Shown in pieces: positions 52,593 through 60,785 of a DNA stretch of 64,000 nucleotides. A program made the position numbers and the translations under genes. The DNA comes from an archaeon (lineage in GTDB: Archaea; Asgardarchaeota; Thorarchaeia; Thorarchaeales; Thorarchaeaceae): contig JAJRZD010000033.1 of NCBI GenBank assembly GCA_024275415.1, positions 18,551 to 82,550 of the forward strand, read 5' to 3'. A model generated the notes under the pieces. It made no database searches. It was given only the letters and a program-made list of their open reading frames with translations, and had not been told where the DNA came from. Each line of letters begins with the position of its first letter. Within the stretch, counting starts at the first letter, position 1.

Positions 52593-53591
52593 ATGCCCTA
52601 TTTTGAACCATTCTACAATTTCTCTATTTCCATGGTATCTAAGATATCAAGCTTTATCGATAGAGTGGAAAGAAGTTCGAATCCTTCAGATAGATTGACC
52701 CACATTTGGCTTTCTCAAGCATCACTCGACTGGCTTCTTATCCAGCATGGCTTCTTCAAGATGTCCTATCATGACTCCACAACAAACAAGTGGTGTGCAC
52801 TTCAAGGACTGGTCAAAACAGGTTCTGAGCTGTTTGAAATTGGCGCGCCAGTCCTTGGTACATTCTATAACACATATGGCTCCACTGGTACGTTCATTCT
52901 GAATAGGAGGATAGGCCAGCTATCTGGCGATGATTACTTTATGGTTATAACGGACGAACTGGATCCACCAATCTTTTGGCCGCTTGTGATTCATGAATTG
53001 GCTCATTGTTGGCTGAGTTCTCAGACAATTGTCGAGGAAATCAGCTCAAAAGTCCATTATAACAATGAGTCAAGTATTATAGAACGACGCGTCGAAGAAG
53101 CACTATGTGATGCAATTGCAACATCATTCATGGGACCTTCTTATGTTTACTCCTACATCAACCGTTTGTGGCACAGCTTTATGATGATGGATAGTTTCGA
53201 ATACCCCAAGAACTCTTTTCGTCTTGAGGTCATGATTAGAACTCTAGAACAAGCAAATTATGACGAAGTGGAGGATCTTAAAATCATAATTGAGGAAACC
53301 AGCACTGTAGACTGGGAGGATGAAGCAATTGTGGATTCTCTAGCACCAATTGAAGAGTTTGCAAAGCAATTGCCCTTCATTACTAAACCCAACTCTCTTG
53401 TAACAGATATAGAGAGTGTCAACGAGTTTGTGAATGCTCCACCAGCAAACCTACAGAAGCTCTTTCATGTGGGGTGGATGTTATTGAATACGTCAGACAT
53501 GAAAACATATTCTGATGAATTCAATAGCATTAACTCCACAATTCAGGAATCATTAGAACGGAACTATGCCACGTTCAATACCCAAACTTAG
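52593..53591 (+). CDS. Zincin-like metalloprotease domain protein
   Basis: This 332-residue protein carries a zinc-protease core: HELAH at 134-138, then a glutamate helix with EEALCDAIA (E168/E169 and D173) as third ligand or support. A similar short gap is used by gluzincins. The N-terminal helical part and C-terminal helices (IIEETSTVDWEDEAIVDSL) flank it. It is cytosolic, with no TM helix. The gene is convergent with Argonaute (39-bp overlap) and enclosed with it by mazF-end repeats, so a role in defence is inferred. Forty-three open codons precede the first ATG without a usable start, hinting at a frameshift. Confidence 0.65.
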   Translation: MPYFEPFYNFSISMVSKISSFIDRVERSSNPSDRLTHIWLSQASLDWLLIQHGFFKMSYHDSTTNKWCALQGLVKTGSELFEIGAPVLGTFYNTYGSTGTFILNRRIGQLSGDDYFMVITDELDPPIFWPLVIHELAHCWLSSQTIVEEISSKVHYNNESSIIERRVEEALCDAIATSFMGPSYVYSYINRLWHSFMMMDSFEYPKNSFRLEVMIRTLEQANYDEVEDLKIIIEETSTVDWEDEAIVDSLAPIEEFAKQLPFITKPNSLVTDIESVNEFVNAPPANLQKLFHVGWMLLNTSDMKTYSDEFNSINSTIQESLERNYATFNTQT

Positions 53592-55853
53592 CTCTCTGGC
53601 AATTCTATGAGCCATTCTAAGTGGTGCTGGGGTCGAATAACTTTTCCCCGGAGATCCCCAGTTGAGATACGATAATTTGAATACATCTTCAAACGCTTTG
53701 AATTGATTAACTGAACCAGTAATATGAATAAAACCAATAGTGATGGGCCTGGGAGTGCCATGTTCATATTCATCTGCACCAGCTGCACATAGAACCATAT
53801 TTGACTCATCTAGGATATAGTAGTTTCCAGAGTCTGGTCTCCAGATATCGGACTGCCTTCCACGATATATCCTGAAGGGAGTAGTTTCCCTAATAGTAAT
53901 AATAGCTGAATGAGCAATACCTGATTTCTTCACAACAAACTCAAAATCACTTCTTTCTTGATCATAGACACTACCATCCCGAAGATAGAGAAGTGATTTT
54001 ATATCAGGGACAAGTGCCTTAGCATCTTCTATGCACCTCGACAGACTATCTCTATCGATACTCTCCCCGACAGCAAGTTTTGTTTGACCAATTTGGTATT
54101 TCCCTATCTTGTCATATACTATCATCATTACCCAGTTCTCTGATTTAGCTCGCCCAACGTCTATTGCAATATAGCAATCATATGTAAGTTGAGAATCTAG
54201 AACCCACGGAATACAGTTCGCGCGGGTAAGCAATGATGCAGCATATCCAGCCAACGGAAAGGTTTTTTTCTGTTTCACAATTTTGTTAATAGTTCGTGTT
54301 GTTATACACTTTGCAGGCACCTTAAGGCGTCCGCAAATATTCGTAATATCATCATGAAGATTCGTGTTACCATCATCAATGATGGCCACAACGATTGCAT
54401 TTCTAGTATCGAAAGTGCGGGACTTCTGAAGTTGTTTTTCCATGTTTCTCATATTTGGTTCCAAGAGAGTTGGTTTCTGAGGAAGTCTGACTTTGAAGTT
54501 CCTGTCTGTGTATTTTACCAGTGAATCATAGAATGACAATGCTAAATCCCTGTTCCCAGAGGAGTACAGGTATGCCCTTTTGATAGGTGTGACTTGATAC
54601 AGCCCTCTCTTTATCTCATCTCTAATCCTCGAAGGTGAAACCGCATTTTGACTAGCCGCGACAAGTTTAGGCAATGGAATCCGATTGGATGAGGGGAATT
54701 CCAGCGGTGATTCAAATTCGATTTGGTACGGACCAAGTTTAAGAGCAGAAAACTCATACTCATCGAACAGATCCATTGTTTTCTCCCAGCGGGTTCGTGC
54801 TGTGTGCTCTGGGTCACGGCTTCCCGGATGAGCATTATCCGAATAATAGGTATGTTCAGCAGTTATCCTAGATGGGACATCCTGAAATCGTACATTCTTG
54901 TGAAGAAATTGGGGTGCAAATGCAAATTCCCCTCTTCGCAACCCCGGCTGATTCATATCCAACCAGTTTCTTGGTTTCCGGTCGCCATACTTTGTAATCA
55001 GGTAATCAGCAATAGATTGTTTCGCATCAGCAGGAATCTTACTAATCGGCCTTTCGTCTATCCCATCTATCCCCACATCCATTGGAGCTAGACTGTAGAA
55101 GAAATGAACACCCCTGAATGACTTTCCCAGTCGTTTCATTTCCCACTTTCTCAGGTTGATTTCCCGTCTGAGTGATTCTAATCCCGAGGCCTTGATATGT
55201 TCAAGATACGGGCGTGAGTCAATATATCTTGTTGCCACATCTAGAGAGAGTATAATTCTTCCGTCATTCAGCACATTATATCGATACCTAGGCCCCCTGA
55301 ACAGTGTAAGAGGCACTTGATAGTCATTTGTAAGATCGATTCCTACTACCGGGAAATACGTGTGTGTTCCTCCATTCCAGAGGACTCTTTTAGTGCTAGA
55401 TTCCTTGGTCTTATTGAGTAGTGCTGTTAGAGATTTGTGACCCGCTATTCCGTGCTCTAGATCAAGCTTTCCCACGTATATAGCTCTTGCAGAACCAACG
55501 GATACTTGCTCTTGGATAGGGTTGCGATTCAATAAACCAACAGCAAGGTTCTTTCCTCGTGCTGAATAGAATACAAATGGGGTTTTGTTATCCCATTGCA
55601 ATTTGCTTATGGTCTTCCCAACAAGACCGTATTTGTTCGCTCCAGAACCTACACCTTCGAGTTCGAAAGCATCGAGTCGTTGTGACACTTCATTGAATGA
55701 CAAGCTGCCTGTGAACACGTTTGAAACAATCGACCAGTTATCGCCAACCACGAATACTCCCTCCTGTTCTACTACGTCCTGCAAATTTTTTATATGTATG
55801 TATTGGATTGAGGATGTCAGCTTAAGGTGGGATGCAAGAAGAACAGCATTCAC
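53553..55853 (-). CDS. ago: Full-length prokaryotic Argonaute with apparent DEDH tetrad
   Basis: This 766-residue protein has an N-terminal domain, a PAZ-like region around residues 185-330 (PRNWLDMNQPG, FAPQFLHKN), MID (AIVVAIIDDGNTN, GRLKVPAKCITT, about 485-550) and PIWI (about 555-766). The likely catalytic residues are D565 (YIAIDVGR), E597 (AVGES), D626 (LYLRDGS) and H749 (MAHRIAREL), in that order. They match the DEDH set used by nucleolytic Argonautes such as Pyrococcus furiosus Ago and human Ago2. It should use a guide nucleic acid to cut a target. It is divergent from mazF and convergent with the zincin. Long pAgos of Asgard archaea have been reported in the literature; which clade this belongs to cannot be said by eye. 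Confidence 0.93.
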   Translation of the reverse strand: MNAVLLASHLKLTSSIQYIHIKNLQDVVEQEGVFVVGDNWSIVSNVFTGSLSFNEVSQRLDAFELEGVGSGANKYGLVGKTISKLQWDNKTPFVFYSARGKNLAVGLLNRNPIQEQVSVGSARAIYVGKLDLEHGIAGHKSLTALLNKTKESSTKRVLWNGGTHTYFPVVGIDLTNDYQVPLTLFRGPRYRYNVLNDGRIILSLDVATRYIDSRPYLEHIKASGLESLRREINLRKWEMKRLGKSFRGVHFFYSLAPMDVGIDGIDERPISKIPADAKQSIADYLITKYGDRKPRNWLDMNQPGLRRGEFAFAPQFLHKNVRFQDVPSRITAEHTYYSDNAHPGSRDPEHTARTRWEKTMDLFDEYEFSALKLGPYQIEFESPLEFPSSNRIPLPKLVAASQNAVSPSRIRDEIKRGLYQVTPIKRAYLYSSGNRDLALSFYDSLVKYTDRNFKVRLPQKPTLLEPNMRNMEKQLQKSRTFDTRNAIVVAIIDDGNTNLHDDITNICGRLKVPAKCITTRTINKIVKQKKTFPLAGYAASLLTRANCIPWVLDSQLTYDCYIAIDVGRAKSENWVMMIVYDKIGKYQIGQTKLAVGESIDRDSLSRCIEDAKALVPDIKSLLYLRDGSVYDQERSDFEFVVKKSGIAHSAIITIRETTPFRIYRGRQSDIWRPDSGNYYILDESNMVLCAAGADEYEHGTPRPITIGFIHITGSVNQFKAFEDVFKLSYLNWGSPGKSYSTPAPLRMAHRIARELSLGIERGIVPF

Positions 55854-56357
55854 TGCGATCGGGGAATCATGTTAGACTGAATGAAAGAAGCCCTGAGAGT
55901 TCTCTTGTACTCAATTCGGTTCTAGACCAAATCTTGCTTGGTGGCAGCCATCTTCCGTCCCGTTTAACAAACGCTTCTAATACTTCCCCTTTTGGAATGC
56001 CCTAGAACTTCATATTTACAGAATCCTGAGGTTTGGATCAGGGGTTGTGGTTATTCAAGCATTAGGTGAGTGGGACAAGTACCAGCACCAAAACCATTGC
56101 AATCATTGCATCCATCACTGTCAGACGCTCCACTTGTTGATAACCAGCCAATGTTATAGATTATCAGATTTCCTATTCACATGTTGAATCCTGCAATTTC
56201 TTCCATGTCATTCAAATTATTCCACAGAGCCGAAGTTGTGCAATTTATAGCATCACAGTCGGTTATGATGGTATCAAGTAACTCATTGAAACACGAGAAT
56301 AATGGGATGCTGGCATTCGTGGCAGATATGCACCTGATACAGATTCTCATTAACCCT
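55854..56357. other. Non-coding region between Argonaute and mazF
   Basis: About 500 bp. Two mutually antisense open frames of 65 codons (56181-56378 plus, 56177-56374 minus) are present, but neither has a convincing product or start. The promoter of Argonaute must lie in its left part; I see no clear TATA box. The right end enters the direct repeat. Confidence 0.5.
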
Positions 56358-56469
56358 ACAAATGGGATAATCATCTAGGTTGCCAGCATTATTCTGAGAA
56401 CCTGTCTGACACGTTTCATCTCTCTATCGTCTGCCTCTGCAACTTGCTCTACTGCTCGGGACTGGTCGA
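56358..56469. repeat. Right copy of the mazF-end direct repeat
   Basis: This is the intact copy, spanning the last 32 codons of mazF, its TAG stop and the sequence just after it. It matches 51899-52011 with about ten substitutions and one single-base indel. Being inside a complete gene, this is the ancestral target site. Confidence 0.8.
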
Positions 56470-56728
56470 GCGCTCTTATCTGGTGACAGAGGATGAACGA
56501 GTCGTTCTTCAGTTTCCCTTTCTTTTTTACAGGTATCTCAGTCCAGAAATTCTTCTGTGATGAGGTGAGTGGCACTATAACAACGATTCCTGATGGCCCC
56601 TTTACACCGGCCCGTGTGGATGGATTTGCAACCACTAGACAGGGTCTAACTTTGTTGGTTTCACGACCCCTTGTTGGATCAAGGTCAAAGTAGGCAATAT
56701 CGCCTTGCTGGAGATGAGATGAACTCAT
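56375..56728 (-). CDS. mazF: MazF/PemK-like mRNA interferase toxin
   Basis: This 117-residue protein matches the MazF family: GDIAYFDLDPTRGRETNKVRPCLVVAN, VVIVPLTSS, and a C-terminal ALDQSRAVEQVAEADDREMKRVRQVLRIML. RNA-cutting toxins of this family start a growth arrest. It lies 10 bp after the 266-residue gene, which occupies the antitoxin position. Its 3' end was copied to the left side of the Argonaute cassette, which suggests its stop region served as an integration site. Confidence 0.9.
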   Translation of the reverse strand: MSSSHLQQGDIAYFDLDPTRGRETNKVRPCLVVANPSTRAGVKGPSGIVVIVPLTSSQKNFWTEIPVKKKGKLKNDSFILCHQIRALDQSRAVEQVAEADDREMKRVRQVLRIMLAT

Positions 56729-56738
56729 TGACCCGAGA

Positions 56739-57539
56739 TCACTCCAGCTTTTTCAAATAGTCATCTAGCCCCATCTCTGCTAAAGCGCTGTCCTCCTCAT
56801 GAACTGGCACGGCAATGCTGAGTGGTTCACTGACATCGAGTTCAGTGTCTAGCGATTCATCGACCTGAATCAGGATGTCCAAAGTCCAATCACGCAACAG
56901 CTGTTCCATCTGCGCGATCTGGGCCGCGTTTATCTCATCCTCATAGCGAACAAGAAACATAGTCAGCATGACCAACGTTATGAATGATCCCATGTTGCAT
57001 GTAAAGACGATAGACTGGATCATCTTGTGCAATGTTGGGTCAGTTTCAACAAGTATCTCAGACGGGTATTGCAATTCAGAATCATGTGCATATGAAGCCA
57101 TTATCTTGCTTCCCATGGCATGCGTGATGAGATCTGGATCGATTGTGATATCTGACATAACAATGTTGTTGAGCTTGCTCTCCATAAGACGAAAGAATGC
57201 CATCATCGTGTTCATCGTCAGACCGAAATTGGATGCCAGAACAGGACCGTATTTCTGCTCTAGCAAGAACTGTATCTTTTGTTCTCGAATGGAACTATAG
57301 TAAGACTCCAGAACATCAAATGTTCCAGATGCCTGTTCAAGGGCAGTATCCAGGTTTCTTAGAACATGCTCTATCCTATGTGACATTAGTTCTACAGTCA
57401 ACTGCTTGATATTTCGCCCAATATTGCCTACGAGCAGATTTTCAGGCATTCTCGGAGATAAGCAGAACTCATCCTTGTTAGCAATCCCGACAGGCATTAT
57501 CGGAAGAATCTGAATCATTGTAGCAACTCCCACAGTCAT
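56739..57539 (-). CDS. Large protein in the antitoxin position of mazF
   Basis: This 266-residue soluble protein is mostly helical (NIGRNIKQLTVELMSHRIEHVLRNLD, MNTMMAFFRLMESKLNNIV) with no recognised domain. Its C-terminus SALAEMGLDDYLKKLE is the kind of short amphipathic tail that antitoxins use to block MazF, while classic MazE is only about 80 residues. It could be a fused antitoxin, or an unrelated gene sharing the operon. Stop to mazF start is 10 bp. Start ATG 57539. Confidence 0.6.
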   Translation of the reverse strand: MTVGVATMIQILPIMPVGIANKDEFCLSPRMPENLLVGNIGRNIKQLTVELMSHRIEHVLRNLDTALEQASGTFDVLESYYSSIREQKIQFLLEQKYGPVLASNFGLTMNTMMAFFRLMESKLNNIVMSDITIDPDLITHAMGSKIMASYAHDSELQYPSEILVETDPTLHKMIQSIVFTCNMGSFITLVMLTMFLVRYEDEINAAQIAQMEQLLRDWTLDILIQVDESLDTELDVSEPLSIAVPVHEEDSALAEMGLDDYLKKLE

Positions 57540-57607
57540 AGTAAACGGTCAATTCCTAATATACATACTCCGTCTTGTGCACATTCCCTGGCTGGACGAG
57601 AATCATA

Positions 57608-57802
57608 TCAACAAGTGTAATAATCGGTTTGGCTGTTAGGAAACGGTCGTATCGCATCAGCGTCCTCGAGATACAACTCTAGGGCTTCCTTGAGGTTTGC
57701 AAGAGCTTCTTCTATCGTCTTTCTCTGACTTACCACATCCACCTCAGGAGCAAGAGCCACGTACAAACTTCCTTCCCGAGTTACAACTGCTGTGAACAGC
57801 AT
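57608..57802 (-). CDS. Orphan HicB-like antitoxin
   Basis: This 64-residue protein has the HicB RNase-H-like N-terminal pattern FTAVVTREGSLYVALAPEVDVVSQRKTIEEALANLKEALELYLED. It lacks the usual C-terminal HTH half. A HicA toxin is not visible on either side. It may bind a distant toxin or be a remnant. I used ATG 57802; a GTG at 57823 is also in frame. Confidence 0.75.
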   Translation of the reverse strand: MLFTAVVTREGSLYVALAPEVDVVSQRKTIEEALANLKEALELYLEDADAIRPFPNSQTDYYTC

Positions 57803-57898
57803 CCATATCAGCACCACTGTCACTACAATTCCTATTAACCTTTTTCACTCGAAACTCATTGACAGAGCAACTGCGGAATGCCCTGGCCATTCTCTGGG

Positions 57899-58049
57899 CA
57901 GGAGCCCTGTAGAAAAAATCTACTGGTTCACAATTGTTTGCTGAGAATCGTGAGCCATTCTCCTTCGGGCTGTCTGAAACGTGACAGGACCGAGTTCGGG
58001 TCTTGCTGTTTTCCTCTGCCACGTTCGAATTTTTCTACAGGAGCCCTGT
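57899..58049. repeat. Short direct and inverted repeats upstream of nurA
   Basis: CAGGAGCCCTGT occurs at 57899-57910 and 58038-58049. CCTGTAGAAAAA (57906-57917) is inverted at 58030-58041. They bracket about 110 bp with no convincing gene in the gap between HicB and NurA. A small mobile-element scar or regulatory element is possible. Confidence 0.4.
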
Positions 58050-58082
58050 GATCCCTCATTAGGAAACATTACCAATAACACA

Positions 58083-58090
58083 TTTATACT
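58083..58090 (+). promoter_or_regulatory. TATA box of the nurA-herA-mre11-rad50 operon
   Basis: TTTATACT lies 27-34 bp before ATG 58117. This puts the expected start of transcription a few bases before that ATG and downstream of the alternative ATG 58105, so the first is the better start. Confidence 0.6.
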
Positions 58091-58116
58091 CTGATAGTGT
58101 TTGAATGTTAGGGGTT

Positions 58117-59172
58117 ATGAGTTTGGCAGAAGAGGGACTTGCTGACAAATGGATTGACAAAATCAGTCAACTGGTTCTTGATGCGTGTGACCAATTTGAT
58201 GAACTTCAGCGTAATGTGAAGAATGTTCGCCTACAGTTCAAAATGCCGGCGAAACACCACAGTTCATTCTCATTTGCATTTGTCGACGGTGGCTCTGGTT
58301 ATGTTGATCTTGCTGGCGGATCCATCTATTTTATCCGTGCAGCTGGGGCTTTCTTCAAAAATCCCGATAAGCCAATATGGGAGTCTGATGTCGGTGCAGG
58401 GTTCACAATTCTATCTCGAAATGTTGATCGATTTGTCGGAATTGAAAGGGACATCTTGGAGATACAGACAGCAATCGAACTGTTACAGTACAAGCCAGAC
58501 ATGATAGTAATGGATAATTCTCTTGCATCATACGCAGGTATGGGCGTTCCATACTCCATTTTGCATCGCTTTCAAGACCCCCGACCTGATGGTAGTCCCG
58601 AGTTCCAATACTTCAACCGATTCGTCACATTAATGAAACGATTCGATGCGCTCATCACAGAGTGTTTGCTAAATGACATCCTTCTGGTAGGTATAACGAA
58701 GGATCCAAGGTCTAGGGGTTACGCAAAGAATCTGCAATTGGGGAATAGTGTTATGGACATCACTGCTGTTTCTCTGATTGCAGATGGACAGGTCGGATTC
58801 ACGCCAGAGTTTGACTCGCAATACATTAGAATTGATAGAATTGAGGAATATCTCAAAAAGCATAAGATCCTCACTGATAATAGAGGGGATTTCATGACTT
58901 GTTTTTGCATTCTCTCTCCAAAAGCTAATCCCTTCAAGATTGACTATCTCAAATCACAAAAAAATCAGGCTCGGGAAATCCGGGAAATGATAGTTTCCCT
59001 ACATGATGGAAGTGGATACCTTCTGCCATCTCATATTGTGCACGATCATGCCACAATATCCTCAGAACTAGCTGAGGGGCTTACACAACTTGTCTTGAAG
59101 AGGACAGCTGAGCGGAACATGAGAACAGCTGAAACAATCCTTAGAGCGCAAAGAAGGAGTAGATTCGGATGA
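58117..59172 (+). CDS. nurA: NurA 5'-3' nuclease
   Basis: This 351-residue nuclease matches NurA of the archaeal end-resection complex. Metal-binding aspartates are in FAFVDGGSG and PDMIVMDNSLAS, and the C-terminus has SHIVHDHATIS. It works with HerA to resect DNA ends. Start chosen by the TATA box spacing; ATG 58105 is four codons longer. The stop overlaps HerA by 4 bp (ATGA), so the two are translationally coupled. Confidence 0.88.
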   Translation: MSLAEEGLADKWIDKISQLVLDACDQFDELQRNVKNVRLQFKMPAKHHSSFSFAFVDGGSGYVDLAGGSIYFIRAAGAFFKNPDKPIWESDVGAGFTILSRNVDRFVGIERDILEIQTAIELLQYKPDMIVMDNSLASYAGMGVPYSILHRFQDPRPDGSPEFQYFNRFVTLMKRFDALITECLLNDILLVGITKDPRSRGYAKNLQLGNSVMDITAVSLIADGQVGFTPEFDSQYIRIDRIEEYLKKHKILTDNRGDFMTCFCILSPKANPFKIDYLKSQKNQAREIREMIVSLHDGSGYLLPSHIVHDHATISSELAEGLTQLVLKRTAERNMRTAETILRAQRRSRFG

Positions 59173-60785
59173 GCAACAAAGAACTAGTAGGCAATCTGAT
59201 AGGAATCACTAACCCAGTCGAACTAGTCGTTAGGATAAGACCTGACATTATTCGGAAAAACCCTCTCGAGCTTGGAGAACATGTGGTCATCGAATATCAA
59301 AGTGCGGACATGGACAAAGATGTGTTGGGGAGGGTATCTGAAATCCATCTTGAGAACTTGAACATGCCATCGACTCTATTGAATTCCCCTCAGGATTTTG
59401 AGGCTTTGGCAAGGCTCGGTGATCTCTCAGATGGAGAGGTATTGACCGCACAGGTGACAGTCATTGGGTATCTCACAGAGAAGAACAAGCTGGAGATCCC
59501 TCGTTACGCACCTCCTCCAGGCGCGAATGTCTACCGTGCACCGACTGATATACTGAACAGGGCTTTTGGTCAAGGACACTGTAGAATCGGCTCTTTGAGA
59601 GCAAATCAAGAAGTCGAGGTCAAGGTGAATGTCAACGAGCTAGTCAGACGTCACTTCGCTGTTCTTGCGATAACCGGTGGTGGAAAAGGGAACACCATAG
59701 CTGTGTTAGTCAAGCAGATGATTGCAATTGGGGGTACCATCATTATTATCGATCCCCATAGCGAATACTCCACAATGCGTCGTGATGTTCAGGGGCGTTT
59801 AATCACATTCTCTACAGACACAGACTTGGAGAATGGATCTTATGGTCTCCGACTGAGATACAGTAGCCTTAGTTTCAGAGACCTCACAGACATTTTGAGG
59901 GTACCATCAAAGGCAGACCGGATGCGTGCTTTATTGAGGGATGCCTACAACATACTCGAGGGAACTAACTGGGATCTCGATGATCTCCGCAATGCTCTGA
60001 AGACGGCATCTGAGTCAGGAAAAGACCGTTCATCACAGTACTATTCGCTAATGGATAGGATTGAAAACGCGACCGAGTTTCTTGTTTTTGACAAGACTGA
60101 GGAAGTTCCTTTGGTGGGAGATGGACAATCAAAAGTTGGACTGCTAAACAAAGGTTTTGTGACAGTACTTGCACTTTCAGGGCTACCAGATGAGGTTCAA
60201 CAGGCAATAACCAAGACAGTAGCTACTAGGATATTCAAAGGCGGTATGTCTTGGAGGCATAATGATGATACTGCTACTCCAATCCCCGGGCCAGTACTAC
60301 TTATTGTCGAGGAGGCACACATCTTCGTGCCAGCAGGGGGAGGTTCTGCAGCAATGGCGATTCTCAAACGTATCGCCTCTGAGGGGAGGAAGTTCGGTGT
60401 TGGTCTTGGTCTGGTATCCCAGCGACCTGGAAAACTAGACTCTGACGTTCTCTCGCAATGTAACAGTATGATTGTCCTGAAAATAGTCAACCCCTATGAC
60501 CAGAACAACATCGAAAAATCTGCTGAAGCACTTAGTAAGGATCTCATGAAGGAGCTTCCTTCTTTGAATGTTGGGGAAGCCGTTGTCTTTGGGTCTGCAT
60601 TCAACCTTCCTACCGTTGTCAAAGTAGACAAATACGAAGGGACGCTCGGTGGTTCTGATATAGATGTTGTTGATAACTGGAATCAAACATATTCAAATAT
60701 AGGTACTACACCGGCACAGGACTACGATGGCGGAAGCGAGGGTTTCGAGGAGGTTGATTGGGATGAGCACGCAAGAGGTAATTAA
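59169..60785 (+). CDS. herA: HerA DNA helicase/translocase
   Basis: This 538-residue protein has a HAS barrel (residues about 1-110) and a RecA/FtsK-type motor. The P-loop reads AITGGGKGNT (167-176): G173-K-G where HerA normally has K-S or K-T, so the phosphate-binding Ser/Thr is Gly. Walker B is LLIVEEAHIF, and the arginine region is RIASEGRKFGVGLGLVSQRPGKLD. HerA forms a hexamer with NurA to process DNA ends. The gene's last 23 bp overlap Mre11. Confidence 0.92.
   Translation: MSNKELVGNLIGITNPVELVVRIRPDIIRKNPLELGEHVVIEYQSADMDKDVLGRVSEIHLENLNMPSTLLNSPQDFEALARLGDLSDGEVLTAQVTVIGYLTEKNKLEIPRYAPPPGANVYRAPTDILNRAFGQGHCRIGSLRANQEVEVKVNVNELVRRHFAVLAITGGGKGNTIAVLVKQMIAIGGTIIIIDPHSEYSTMRRDVQGRLITFSTDTDLENGSYGLRLRYSSLSFRDLTDILRVPSKADRMRALLRDAYNILEGTNWDLDDLRNALKTASESGKDRSSQYYSLMDRIENATEFLVFDKTEEVPLVGDGQSKVGLLNKGFVTVLALSGLPDEVQQAITKTVATRIFKGGMSWRHNDDTATPIPGPVLLIVEEAHIFVPAGGGSAAMAILKRIASEGRKFGVGLGLVSQRPGKLDSDVLSQCNSMIVLKIVNPYDQNNIEKSAEALSKDLMKELPSLNVGEAVVFGSAFNLPTVVKVDKYEGTLGGSDIDVVDNWNQTYSNIGTTPAQDYDGGSEGFEEVDWDEHARGN

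Noticed and set aside
52676..52700. tRNA T-loop-like string GTTCGAATCC
   Set aside because: It lies within the zincin coding frame and no acceptor or anticodon stem can be built around it.
56177..56378. Two antisense 65-codon ORFs downstream of mazF
   Set aside because: They are mutual shadows, so at most one is real. Neither has a Shine-Dalgarno site, a motif or convincing composition.
57744..58022. A 92-codon minus-strand ORF upstream of HicB (possible HicA)
   Set aside because: It has no HicA pattern (glycine-rich loop and histidine), overlaps HicB in another frame, and looks like chance sequence.
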